Shown here in pieces: positions 8,924 to 26,507 of a stretch of 27,870 nucleotides of DNA. The notes under the pieces were generated by a model. It saw nothing but the letters and a program-made list of their open reading frames with translations. It was not told where the DNA came from and did no database searches. Source of the stretch: Bigelowiella natans CCMP2755 (taxonomy: Eukaryota > Cercozoa > Chlorarachniophyceae); contig ADNK01002619.1 in NCBI GenBank assembly GCA_000320545.1, positions 1-27,870 of the forward strand. Reading direction: 5' to 3'. How positions within the stretch are numbered: the stretch's first letter is position 1; the number at the start of each line of letters is the position of its first letter. The translations under genes and the position numbers were made by a program.

Positions 8924-11228
8924 CTATAGGCCACCATCAATCTCCTCATCAATTGCAAGCAGAACATTTTCCATTTGCCTTTCTTCGACCGTGCTACGGC
9001 CGGGAGCAGCAGCACCTGAATCGGCACTGGCGGCGCCACCACCACTCCTTCTTGCTGTATTGCGGATCCCATCGAAGGAAACGTATACAATAAAGATGAA
9101 ATAGAGGATGAGGAAAAAGATCACGCCGCCCCTGAACCAGCTCGAATGTGGAACAGGGCTACCATCCCTCCAGCAGAAATCCACGATTAAATACACGTTA
9201 ATGCCAAAGACGACCAGCGCCCCTCCCCACCCTATTAGCTTTGAGGCGAACTTGTTCGAAAAGCTCGGTCCCATGACAGAAGGGGCGCTGGTGAGTATGA
9301 GAACGGGTAGAAGAGCGAAGGGCAATTGCACTGACTGTAGTATATTGAGCCATTCACCGATCTGATCGCTTAAGTTGGGGTCGTGGGCAGTAGCAAGCGC
9401 AACGAGTATCGCAGGGCCAAGAGCCACACAGCGGGTTATCATCGTCCTAAGCCAAGCCGCCACCCTTATGTCGAGGAATCCTTGCATCACGAACTGGCCT
9501 GCATAGGTCCCCGTCATTGTCGATGCCTGTCCCGATGCGAGCAGCCCACACCCCCAGATGTACTTCGCGCTGGATCCGAGAAACTTCTCCAGGGCCGACC
9601 CAGCGGACCCCAGCCCAATCTCGGAGCACACTCCATGCCCACTGAACTTCGATGCACAGGAAGAGGAAGACCCCGGAGCAGCGCTGCTGCTGTCTAATGA
9701 CCGTGAATCAACGCATGCGTAGTTGGTGTCGAAGCTGGAGGAGCAGGCGCGGTCAAAGAACCCACGAGCGAATGTCACGACGATCGCAGCGTTGATGAAG
9801 AAGGACACGAGCAGGGCAACTGCGGATTCAATGGCGTTGTACTTAATTGCCTCTCTGACCTTGCCGGGGTTGCTGCGATCGATCTTCCGAGATAAAACCA
9901 ATGCGGAGTGGAGGTATATGTTGTGAGGCATAATCACAGCGCCAAGAGTTGCGACTGCCTGGAGCACAGCGTAGTCATTGAGGGTGGGAACTACCCAACC
10001 GAAGAGGAAGTCTTCCGTTCGTGTTCCCGCCACTCCCCAGTTGATGAAGAAGCATATGCACATCACCAAGATTAGCGAGCAGAAGAATGCTTCCAGCTTT
10101 CGGATACCGAAGTAGTGAAAACCCAGGAAAGTGAACGTGTCAAGCCCCGTGATGAGAGTGCCAGCCCACAACGGAAGACCGAAGAGAAGTTTGAATGCTA
10201 TGGCTGAACCCACGACCTCCTGTATGTCTGATCCGATTATCTAAGCAAAGGAGGAATGCAGACAACGCAGAATCAGAGAATGACCATTATTATCATCACA
10301 TAAAAAGGAATTTACGACTGGAAAGCTATTCACATAATCCAATGGATCTTGTGTTGCAACTAAATACATGCAAAACGCAGCGAATATTCTTCATGGGTGA
10401 CTGATGGACAAAAAGCTTACTGCAATCTCCGTCATGATCCAAAGGGCGATCGAAACGGGTCTGGAGAAGGATAGTCTGCAGTGCGTTGCCAGGTCCCTTC
10501 CGGTTACAACACCGAGGGTGGCGGCCATAACCTGGATGACGATCGAATCATAGTAAGGAGAGCTAATCACCACGAGCATCCAAATTGTACTATCAGATAG
10601 GACAGAAGTTTGTCTCCCAGTGAGACACGTACCTGCAGCACCCAACCTAGGGCAGTGGACCAAAATAGAACCCAGAGGATCTGATAGCCGCAGTAGGCTC
10701 CTTGCTGCAGGTCTGCCTCCAGATTGCCTATTATGATATGAATCCTTATTGGAGGTGGTATCACCCACTAGTTCAACGGGTGGTGGCATAATCGAGTGGT
10801 ACCTGGGTCCAAGTAGGCCATGCTCATAAGCCAACCGGGCCCGGTATAGCTTAAAGATACGAATCCGCACATTGGTCAGTGTGTGTGTATGTTTGTGTGT
10901 GTGTTTGTGTGTGTGGGAGGGAGGGGGGGGGGGGGGGGATTAGGGTAGGATCAATATGTGCACATAGCTACGAAAGGTCACATGGGGAGTCAGGAGAAGT
11001 ATATCTATCCGTTTGCATAAATTACGCCCATAAAGTCTTGAAACTGAAGCGAACATCCGATTTAGCCTCCGGTATCTCGACCTCTTCCGAGAGGTTATCA
11101 TGAGTGAAGGCTTGGCTAAGGGAAACACCACCGCCGTTGCTACTGGTCCTCTCATCTTCTACACCGTCCCTCTTGCTGTCCTCGTCATCGGGGACAGGCT
11201 TATACGAGGTGGAAGAAGAGGGATTCAT
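8924..11228 (-). CDS. NRAMP/DMT1-type divalent metal ion transporter, complete
   Basis: Five minus-strand exons in phase: 11228-11026, 10849-10803, 10727-10633, 10531-10421 and 10240-8924, giving 590 residues. NRAMP proteins are proton-coupled importers of Fe2+, Mn2+ and related metals. Diagnostic signatures: TGPGWLMSMAYLDPGNLEAD with the TM1 metal-binding DPGN at about 82-85 (built from three exons); LGVVTGRDLA; IIGSDIQEVVGSAIAF; TM6 GAVIMPHNIYLHSALVLSRK with the metal-binding Met-Pro-His at about 256-258; and the consensus transport motif GLLASGQASTMTGTYAGQF near 384-402. The N-terminal 68 residues are acidic, Ser-rich and cytosolic, ending FSFKTLWA. The loop before the transport motif (about 316-376) is long and rich in Ser and Cys. 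The C-terminus is a short Gly/Ala/acidic tail. Four introns fall in the first quarter of the gene; the last exon is 1317 nt with none. Location (plasma membrane or endomembrane) cannot be told. Family certainty is very high. Confidence 0.96.
10879..10938. repeat. (GT)n tract and 16-nt G homopolymer in NRAMP intron 1
   Basis: An imperfect GT repeat is followed by GGGAGGGA and a G-run at 10923-10938. It lies in the first intron of the minus-strand NRAMP gene, so the transcript carries the C-rich/CA-rich complement just upstream of the acceptor at 10850. There it can serve as an unusual pyrimidine tract. Confidence 0.9.
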
Positions 11229-11837
11229 CGAGCCCGCATGTCTGGAGTTATAGCCACGCTTATAACAGCTAGTTAAGGTAGTTAATTGTGGTTTTACTTA
11301 GTGTTGGCGATATGGAGTTGTGTCCCCCAAGCTTAATCGTTCTGCAGACAGGTTTCGCTTCGCGCTTGTGTTGATGAAGCGTTCGGGAGGGGGCCGGCCG
11401 TCCCGACTGCAGAGTGTGAAAAGCAGTTTAAATCCCTTGTTGTCATTGATAACGACAAGATTAAATCCCTGTTGCATCGTGCAATTGTAGTAGAAGGCAT
11501 CTCGACCGATCATCATGTCAATGAATATATCGCAGTTTTGTGTTGCGACATCGTCATCAAGGACACTTGTTCTTTCTTTCTCTCTCATTGCCGACAACAA
11601 CCTTGACCATACCGGTGAGAGCTTGTCGTTTAACACAATGCTGCCTTCGTTTCAAACTCTTCTAACTTGGATGGTAAGCCCTTCTCTGCCTTCTCTGGTA
11701 CCCCCGTATTTTGTCGAAAACACATGCCATCTGAGGAGTAGAGACAAACAATTTCGGCGTGGAAGAAGCCCTTCCCGACAAGAAAGGGAGGAACCAAACT
11801 CATCGCCGTTCGTGAATCCACTTTCCAACACATCATA
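11229..11837. other. Divergent intergenic region between NRAMP and the coiled-coil gene
   Basis: This roughly 610-bp stretch separates the NRAMP start (11228, minus) from the next start (11838, plus), so it probably holds both promoters and 5' untranslated regions. No TATA-like or other motif stands out. Both strands are open for about 110 codons (minus 11298-11636, plus 11515-11838), but neither frame shows a recognisable motif. A coding exon here cannot be excluded. Confidence 0.5.
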
Positions 11838-12680
11838 ATGCCAGGCCGCCGACCTAAACGAAGACGCATGCAGCAGAGGGTAGCCGAGGAGGTAGATGAC
11901 ATTCTCAACGTAGTGGATGACTATTTGTCAGGTTCCGACGCCTGCGAGAATCTCACAAGGTTTGTAATGTCGGCCGACGCGGAATCCCGACGATGCTGAA
12001 TCACGTTTATTGCGCAGGAAATCCAGTACACTTCTTCAGAAGCCCAGACCTTCTAATGAAAAGAGATCAAAAGCTCGGACGACTTCCAAAAGCCAGATAG
12101 TCTCTCCGAAAAGGCGTTCCAAGCTAAGAGTGAACATGGAGACTCCGAATACAACGACCAAAAAGCGTCGACGAAGGAATCTTACGGGCGAGTGGCTCGG
12201 AGTCCTCGACAACCAACCCAGCAACAAAAAAAGACCGGAAAGAAAAGCTTCGAAGAAAACTTCGAAGAAGAATGGATACGAGGCGAAGAAAAGGGTCACC
12301 TATGTTTTCTTTCGTATGTTTTGTGACCTCCTCAGAATTTCTTTTGCATCCTCATGAAAGGTGCAGGACATGAGCACCAGGGATCTTGTTTCTAGAATTC
12401 ATGATCATTTTGATGGGGATGAAGATGGCTTCTTGAATGAAGAAGAGCTGGCAAAGGTAACAGTGTGGCGATGAAGAAGGAAACGATAATATCTATCGTT
12501 GCTAAACCTAAATTTTTATGTATCCCAGTTGAAATGTAACACATGCCCAACGGATGATAACCTTGGCTATCGGTATACCTGTGGCCTCGTAGAAGCCGAT
12601 GTTGACAAGGTTCCTTTTATTTTCATTCGATACTTTATTTTGTTCATATGTCTTCAATGCTTTTCCGCCCGAAATATATG

Positions 12681-12721
<41 letters not shown>

Positions 12722-14851
12722 GGTATTAGTGTAGATCAATTACTGGAATTGTACGACCTATGCTCCGGAGGTCGCAACACCGTAAAAGTAAGAGGAACGT
12801 AAGTTGATTGATACAATAAAGCAAATAACGTAGTGGTCTTTCATAGGACGACTATATAAAAATATTTTTGGGAGAGGATGACGGGGGTGATGTTAAAGTC
12901 GACACAGAGCCGTCCTCACAAAAGCGCCTCCGTAGGTCCCAAAGGTGACAAGACAACAGATAACCAAATACACAACCAAATACACAACCTGAAGCGATTG
13001 TAAACTTTCAAATAATCGTTAGGGCTCGGCAGCAAACGATGAAGAATTCTTCAAGAGCACCGAAAACACAGGGGAACTCAGAGATAACTGTTCGTGAAAA
13101 TCCTGAAACTCAAAAGGAAATTAAACAACGGAAGAAGGGTGATAAGGAGAAGCTAAGAACTAATGCGAAGATAAGTAAAACTGGAAAAACAATAGCAAAG
13201 AATCAGAAGGATGAAGTCGCAAACACACTCACAACGAACGCATCTAAGACAAAGAAGCATCAGACGAAGGAGGAACAAACTATAACGAAGCGCCATAGTC
13301 TAGATCCAATGAAGGAAGAAAATTCAACCTTAAGGGAAGGGGTTGCACAAGTGGAGTTAGAGGACTCCTTAGATGCGTCCGATTTGCTAGATATTATCGT
13401 CCCTTCACAACATGACGATGCAGCGGAAATTGAGGAAGAAGAAGCTGAAACCCTTCACAGAAATAATCCCGATGACGTTGATACCGATGATTTTGCTGCC
13501 ACTGTGTCCTTGCCACTTCCCCAACCTACCCAGGATGAAGTGGAAGATACAGAGGAGCCCCAGAGTCTCACAAAGGAAGTAGACGACAAGAGGAAGGTCA
13601 ACGTCCATGTCTGGTTTATAACAATGACAACAGTGATGACAACAGTGATGATCACGAACGCTAATTGAAACATGCTCTAATCTTTAGGATGACATGGGAG
13701 CTGTGAGCAGTATAATAAATAGAAATGCTCCATGCAAATCTATCTCGTCTCCAACATCATCCAATGAGAATAAGACTGAAGTGGTAGCGACGAAAATTCC
13801 AAGCGAGAAAGGGGAAACAACCGCACCAACTGCGCGAATGCAAGCAAGTATTATTCCCACTTCTGCTACTACCGCCTCAACTACCGCCTCTTCATGTTCT
13901 TCGCCCGCTACTGCTGATCGAGCCGGGAAGAGGGATAAAGCATCAGCCCCAAAGTTTGGAGAGAGGACGAGGAGAAGTAGCACCGAAGAAACAGAAGAAA
14001 TAGGTCTTAGAAGAGAAGAGCAACATGTAGTCGGGGAGCACGATAAATCTGAAACAGTTGATATTCCTCCTACCCTAGTTCTGCAGCCTTCGTTAGAGGA
14101 TATGGTTGATAGTGGAGAGAAGAAGAAGAAGAAGAGCAAGGAGACGAAGCAATCTTCTAAGACCCCAGCAACAATAACCGCAGAAGTCAATGCAGCAGTT
14201 GAGGTGTCGGGGGTTTCCTCCTCCCTCACAAACAGCCAGGAAGAGATGCAAGACCTACAATCTGTGTTCATGGAGGTAATATCTAAATTTCAACTTCTAC
14301 TTTCTACCCTCCAGGCAGATTAACCACTCGTACTGATGCATAGCATGTTATACTCATCGCTTCTCTTCCAGTTGGACCAGTCTGAGTCCCAAAAGAAGGA
14401 GTTTCTCTGGGGACTGAACGATAAGAAAATTACATTGAAAAGGATTCATGAGGCAGAAGTGAAGGTAGATGATTTCTGGCTGGGTGTGAGTGTCTTGCTT
14501 AACCCTTCGATAATAATGAAAATAGAACATACGAAATCGAATTCGAAGCAAGAGCGAAAATATGAGGCGAATCAAGAAAGATATCGCGAACTTGACGGCA
14601 CAGCTGGAAGGTTTAACAAAGGACATTTCTAGATCTGAAAAGGATCTAATTATGAAGGTAAGAAGGACCACGCACATCACACAATTTGTGCCTTATCCGT
14701 TTAACTCTCGATATTTGCGTCCGTTCCGTAGGAGGATCTATTTAAAAGGAAGAAGGAAGCTCTGCTGACACAGAAGCAAGATGCCCTGAGTAGCCTTGCG
14801 GAAATTGCAAATAAGAAGAGAGCAGTGCTTGACAATCTGATGAGAGAGTGA
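11838..14851 (+). CDS. Basic EF-hand-like / coiled-coil protein of unknown function
   Basis: Eleven exons join in phase: 11838-11959, 12018-12294, 12367-12456, 12529-12609, 12722-12787, 12847-12944, 13023-13596, 13688-14275, 14372-14464, 14553-14657, 14732-14851. They give 737 residues. The first about 133 are strongly basic (MPGRRPKRRRMQQR, KKRRRRN, KRPERKASKK), with many nuclear-localisation-like clusters. Then comes an EF-hand-like loop, DLVSRIHDHFDGDEDGFLNE, and a second degenerate half with three Cys (LKCNTC...YTCGL) and GISVDQLLELYDL. About 390 residues are charged and low-complexity, first Lys/Thr/Glu-rich, later acidic and Ser-rich. The last about 105 residues are a heptad-rich coiled coil (KKDIANLTAQLEGLTKDISR, KKEALLTQKQDALSSLAEIA). 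I know no family with this whole order. A nuclear or cytoskeletal scaffold is a guess. Alternative donors exist for exons 2 (GTCACC is weak) and 7 (13578 or 13596). The coiled coil seems to continue past the stop in another frame to 14955. Confidence 0.75.
12684..12719. repeat. (AT)n microsatellite at an intron 3' end
   Basis: Alternating AT runs up to the acceptor CAG of the exon at 12722. This intron therefore has no pyrimidine tract at all; the AT repeat occupies its place. Confidence 0.85.
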
Positions 14852-14955
14852 TTGAACTACTGAGCGAACATCATGAAAAGCTACTATCACGAACATGGGA
14901 GATGTACACAAACAGTGTTGCAGTCTTCAGAAACCAGCAATCTTCTGCGGGGTGA
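14838..14955 (+). pseudogene. Out-of-frame continuation of the coiled-coil gene
   Basis: Directly at the stop of the preceding gene another frame opens. It reads SDERVIELLSEHHEKLLSRT and a further 17 residues to a TGA at 14953-14955. It continues the coiled-coil pattern (hydrophobics at heptad spacing, Glu/Lys/His between) without a gap. The frame differs by one missing base near 14840. Either the true protein ends here and a base is missing in this sequence, or the allele is truncated. No GT...AG intron of reasonable size explains it. Confidence 0.5.
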
Positions 14956-15945
14956 GGCGGATTCTGCTAGCAGATTTTGCATGCACGAAGAACCGAATTT
15001 GACAGCGTCGAACATCATTTCTTGGTCAACCCTATAACAGTGGGGCACTTTTCTAAAGTTTTGAATTTCCAACAAATAAAGCCTCATGAGGGTGAATGAT
15101 TCCATGGCTATAGATGGCAAGCGCAGCGCCCTTTGAATGTCGCCAAGCTCGCAGTCACAATGGTGCGGAATTGGTGTTGCGAATTGACATTGCTAGATTG
15201 CGGACTGAGCAAGATGTGACAAGAATGATGATGCATGCTGAGCACGAAATTGTGAGGCACATCCAATCATGCAATTAGGGCAGCATGCATCCATTCTAGC
15301 ATTGCTAAGTGTACCAGCTTGCTCTCAAACACTGAATGGGTGCGTCCGTCCGCATCATTCGTTCGTGCGATCTACTAGCTCAAATGGCATTCTACAACAG
15401 CTAGATAGCAGCACAATGCACCATGTGCACAAGAATGCTGCTGTGGGCTGGAATGCTTGAGCGTAGACACACACCGTGCTCACTACCATGTCGCACTCTT
15501 GCACAGCCCACATTGCTAAATTAGCTAGGACGACTGTTCTAGCGTTCTAGCTCATGAAAGATTGCAATCATTTCGATCAATGAATCCGTCTCATCGATCG
15601 CACTCACCCAGTCCAAGCGCATGCTAGCATGCTCTGATCAGACATCCGGTCATGCGTTTCAATTGCACAATCTTGTGGATCTCATATCGATGTCACATTC
15701 ACGCCCAACTACGATGATGCCATGCAAATTGTTTCCAGAGTAATTTCTCGTGATAATGATTAATTTTCGAACAAATAAAAATATCAAACCATGTGCTGAA
15801 CAAAATGCGACACTTGCATCATGCTTTGGATGCATGAAGCACATATCTAGATATGGCGATTTTCTAAATGTCTGAATGACCAAATTTACCATCCCCAGAG
15901 AATCCCGATCGATATGTCCCTCTACATGAACGTGCTTATCTCACA
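14956..15945. other. Intergenic region between convergent genes
   Basis: About 990 bp without a supportable gene or simple repeats. It is rich in TGCAT, GCATG and CTAGC words, like 2170-3250. Two minus-strand open frames (14887-15120 and 15659-15892) share a vaguely similar patch (IQNFRKVPH and IQTFRKSPY) near 15040-15080 and 15845-15885. This hints at two diverged copies of an old repeat, but identity is low. Confidence 0.4.
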
Positions 15946-16963
15946 CTATTCGAGCAAAGCAGCTTCGAAGTAGTCACTATGGTTTTTATCCGAAATGTCG
16001 GCGATGGCCATGCATGCAGTGGGCAAGGTGCTGAGCCTTGTGATGGTCTTGCTGTCCCAAAACCGCCTCATTGCTCTTCGCGAGACCACACAAAGGCTTG
16101 AGAACTTCGGGAACGCCGTAGTACCTCTGGTCAGCCTTCGGCACAAACTCTGTAAATTCTATTGATGTTTGATTGGCTGCGCCTACATCCAAAATGAATG
16201 CGGTATCTTCATTGGTGTATATGTTCTGGAAAAGGGCGGACTTCTTGCCGCTTGGTAAAGTTGCCAGCCATGCGTGAGATAAAGCCGTTGCAATAAAGGT
16301 CTGGCCGATGTACGTAACCGAGGTAGGATTTTCATTGGTATCAGCGGCAGTAACGTTGCAGCTGAGCTTCCCATTGATGCTTTGGAAGCCATACTTGAAC
16401 CCAGTGGTGTTATCCGAGAAGGATGTGACATCTGTGGTAAATGGAAGACCCCCACTAGTTGGGATAGTTACCTGTAGCTGCGAGTAGCTCGAACCATCTG
16501 AGAATTGGACGAGCATACCAGTCCCCGTGATATTGGCACCAGGCCCTGGTGTAGCAGACTCAAGAAACACTCTGGAGGTATATTCAGGAATATCCGCAGG
16601 TAGAGCGGGCTCGGTCAGAGCAACATCGACCAACTCGCTGTCGCATACAAAGACACCCGGTGGGAGTTTCGCTGCGTTCACCTTCTCAAAGCAGGAAGAG
16701 GGAACCGCACCAGCCTTGCACCATGTGCACTTAGAGTCGGCGTCACAAGAGGCTTTAGTACATGATGATGGAAAACAAATCGATGAGCCCAGAAGAAAGG
16801 AAATGGGGAAAGGAACGAAACACACACACACACACGCACCCACATCACACAATATCATTCATACTGGAAACAACTACACACCTTGATCCTTGTATTTAGG
16901 CTGGCAGGAGTCCGATTGTGCAGCTACAAGGGAAAAGGTAAGGAGGAGGATGGAGGCCACCAT
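15946..16963 (-). CDS. Secreted protein with Cys-rich 'CTWC' head, unknown function
   Basis: Exon 1 is 16963-16882 and exon 2 starts at 16752; the join gives GCC (Ala) in phase. The N-terminus MVASILLLTFSLVAAQS is a textbook signal peptide, cleaved probably after Ala15. The mature head is Cys-rich (DSCQPKY, SCDADSKCTWCKAGAVPSSC, FVC). This spacing I associate with a small domain in secreted or vacuolar proteins of algae and stramenopiles, sometimes next to proteases. The next 180 or so residues are beta-rich with several N-glycosylation sequons (NIT, NTT, NVT, NQT) and no protease motif. The long frame stops at 15984-15986, but its last 26 or so residues look unnatural. Removing one G from the GGG near 16065 gives EAVLDSKTITRLSTLPTACM and a stop at 15946, which looks like real protein, so I draw the gene to 15946. 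With the base kept, the protein is about 282 residues. Not identified to family. Confidence 0.72.
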
Positions 16964-17482
16964 GTCGAGGATTTTCTCAAAGGAATATATTTTAAAAAGC
17001 AGGCAATTTTCCTAAAAAGCTGTACAAATACATCATTTTCTGTGAAGTATCCAGGATTCCTGTAGTATATTCTGCGTCAAGGAAAAATCCTTGACGCTAT
17101 AGTCGGAATTAGTTATGTTTTTGAATTTACACATTTGAACTGAATTTGTGTAATGCGATTACAATTTAGCAACTCGTTTACAAGTACACGTAATTTTGCG
17201 ACGGAAGATGCAAATGGATCAGTGATGCTCGGAAGGCCAGATAAAATGTTGCCAGCAGAGCCAGGCGAGAACCCTAATTTTAGGCAGTTTTTATTCCTGA
17301 AAATTACCAGAGTTGCTGTACAGAATATTTTCAAGATCAGCTGCTGTGAAAACCCTACCCCCCTGCCCCAGTTTAGGACAGCAAGCTTGCTCTAGGGAAC
17401 AACACGAAGCCGCTTTCCAACAATGAGGCTCTCTATGTCTGAGAGGACCTACAAATAAGGAACGCCTGCTCGGCAGAGAGGC
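16964..17482. other. Divergent intergenic region
   Basis: It separates the secreted-protein start (minus) from the helicase start (plus) and should contain both promoters. There are no microsatellites. One perfect inverted repeat lies at 17074-17097. An A/T-rich stretch, TATATTTTAAAAAG at 16986-16999, is about 25 bp upstream of the secreted-protein ATG on the minus strand. It could be part of its core promoter, but this is only a suggestion. Confidence 0.5.
17074..17097. promoter_or_regulatory. Perfect 10-bp inverted repeat with 4-nt loop
   Basis: The arms are GCGTCAAGGA and TCCTTGACGC, separated by AAAA. It sits about 110 bp upstream of the secreted-protein ATG and about 385 bp upstream of the helicase ATG, in the shared intergenic region. 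It could be a dimeric transcription-factor site, a hairpin in a 5' leader, or the remnant of a small element. The role is unknown; the palindrome itself is exact. Confidence 0.6.
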
Positions 17483-25706
<8,224 letters not shown>

Positions 25707-25846
25707 CACCCTTTCAACACACTGCTTATATACTGCGATTCATGTGCTGGCTACTAGCATGCGACATATTCGCGGTTATTCAATTAACAGAGCATATGGA
25801 ACGAATTCACGCGCTTTAACGAGAGGCACTACATATTATATTTAAG

Positions 25847-25883
<37 letters not shown>

Positions 25884-25890
25884 TGACATC

Positions 25891-26010
25891 GATGTAATGA
25901 AATGATTATATTTTTTCAATAGTAGTCATCCTGATGTATACATATGAGACAGATGTAATGATATGATTAAAATCTTTTCATGTATCATCCTAATGAATAG
26001 CTATGTAAGG
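25891..26010. repeat. Diverged tandem duplication, period about 61 bp
   Basis: GATGTAATG(A)ATGATTA at 25891 recurs with one change at 25952. The following text (TTTTTCA, then TCATCCTGATG against TCATCCTAATG) also matches at the same offset. The flanks are AT arrays, which may have promoted the duplication. Confidence 0.7.
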
Positions 26011-26334
26011 CAGCGGCCACGTACATGTATATATTATATTATATATATATATATATATATATACAACGCATCGTGCCTAGCTAAGCACAATAAGTACAAA
26101 TCGGGATGTAGGATTAGCAGCTTACTGTGACTACTATTAAATTTATGTGCAGGCATGATATATTTATAATATTTCTGTCATCGACATAAGATAATAATGA
26201 CTGTGTGCTGCATGCAGAGAGAAGTCCACATATGCGACATCTTGTTTCTTTCATATGGGCAGGATTTGAACGAGTTCTTTGCCGTGTACATAATCTAGCT
26301 GGAATAAGTATCATGCTGCAGGATTGCCTATGCA

Positions 26335-26337
<3 letters not shown>

Positions 26338-26366
<29 letters not shown>
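26338..26366. repeat. (GT)n microsatellite
   Basis: About 14 GT units about 150 bp downstream of the PEP synthase stop codon. Confidence 0.9.
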
Positions 26367-26368
<2 letters not shown>

Positions 26369-26507
26369 ATAATACAATATATGAGCACCGAGCGATTCGG
26401 TGCTGCTTTTGCCGGTTATTAATGAGGCAAATCAATATGGTGGTAACAACGTAACATGATATATCGTCTCGACTTTCAATGGTGCTGGCTCCCTGCAGAC
26501 AGACTAC

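Larger units (their letters stand above)
25707..26507. other. Intergenic region between convergent genes
   Basis: It lies between the helicase stop (plus) and the PEP synthase stop (minus). It contains AT arrays at 25848-25880 and 26032-26062, a diverged tandem duplication at 25891-26010 and a GT array at 26338-26366. No gene was recognised. Confidence 0.6.

Noticed and set aside
9383-9697. Plus-strand ORFs across the NRAMP exon
   Set aside because: They are antisense to a clearly conserved transporter exon.
12036-12299. Minus-strand ORF with Phe/Leu-rich hydrophobic text
   Set aside because: It is the antisense of the Lys/Arg-rich exon 12018-12294; AAG/AGA codons read backwards give Phe and Leu.
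13684-14271. 195-codon minus-strand ORF, Ser/Val/Leu-rich
   Set aside because: It is the shadow of the exon 13688-14275, whose frame is supported by phase on both sides.
26255-26300. tRNA-like T-arm text (GTTCAAATCCTGCC on the minus strand)
   Set aside because: The flanking bases cannot pair into a T-stem, and no acceptor stem or anticodon arm is present.
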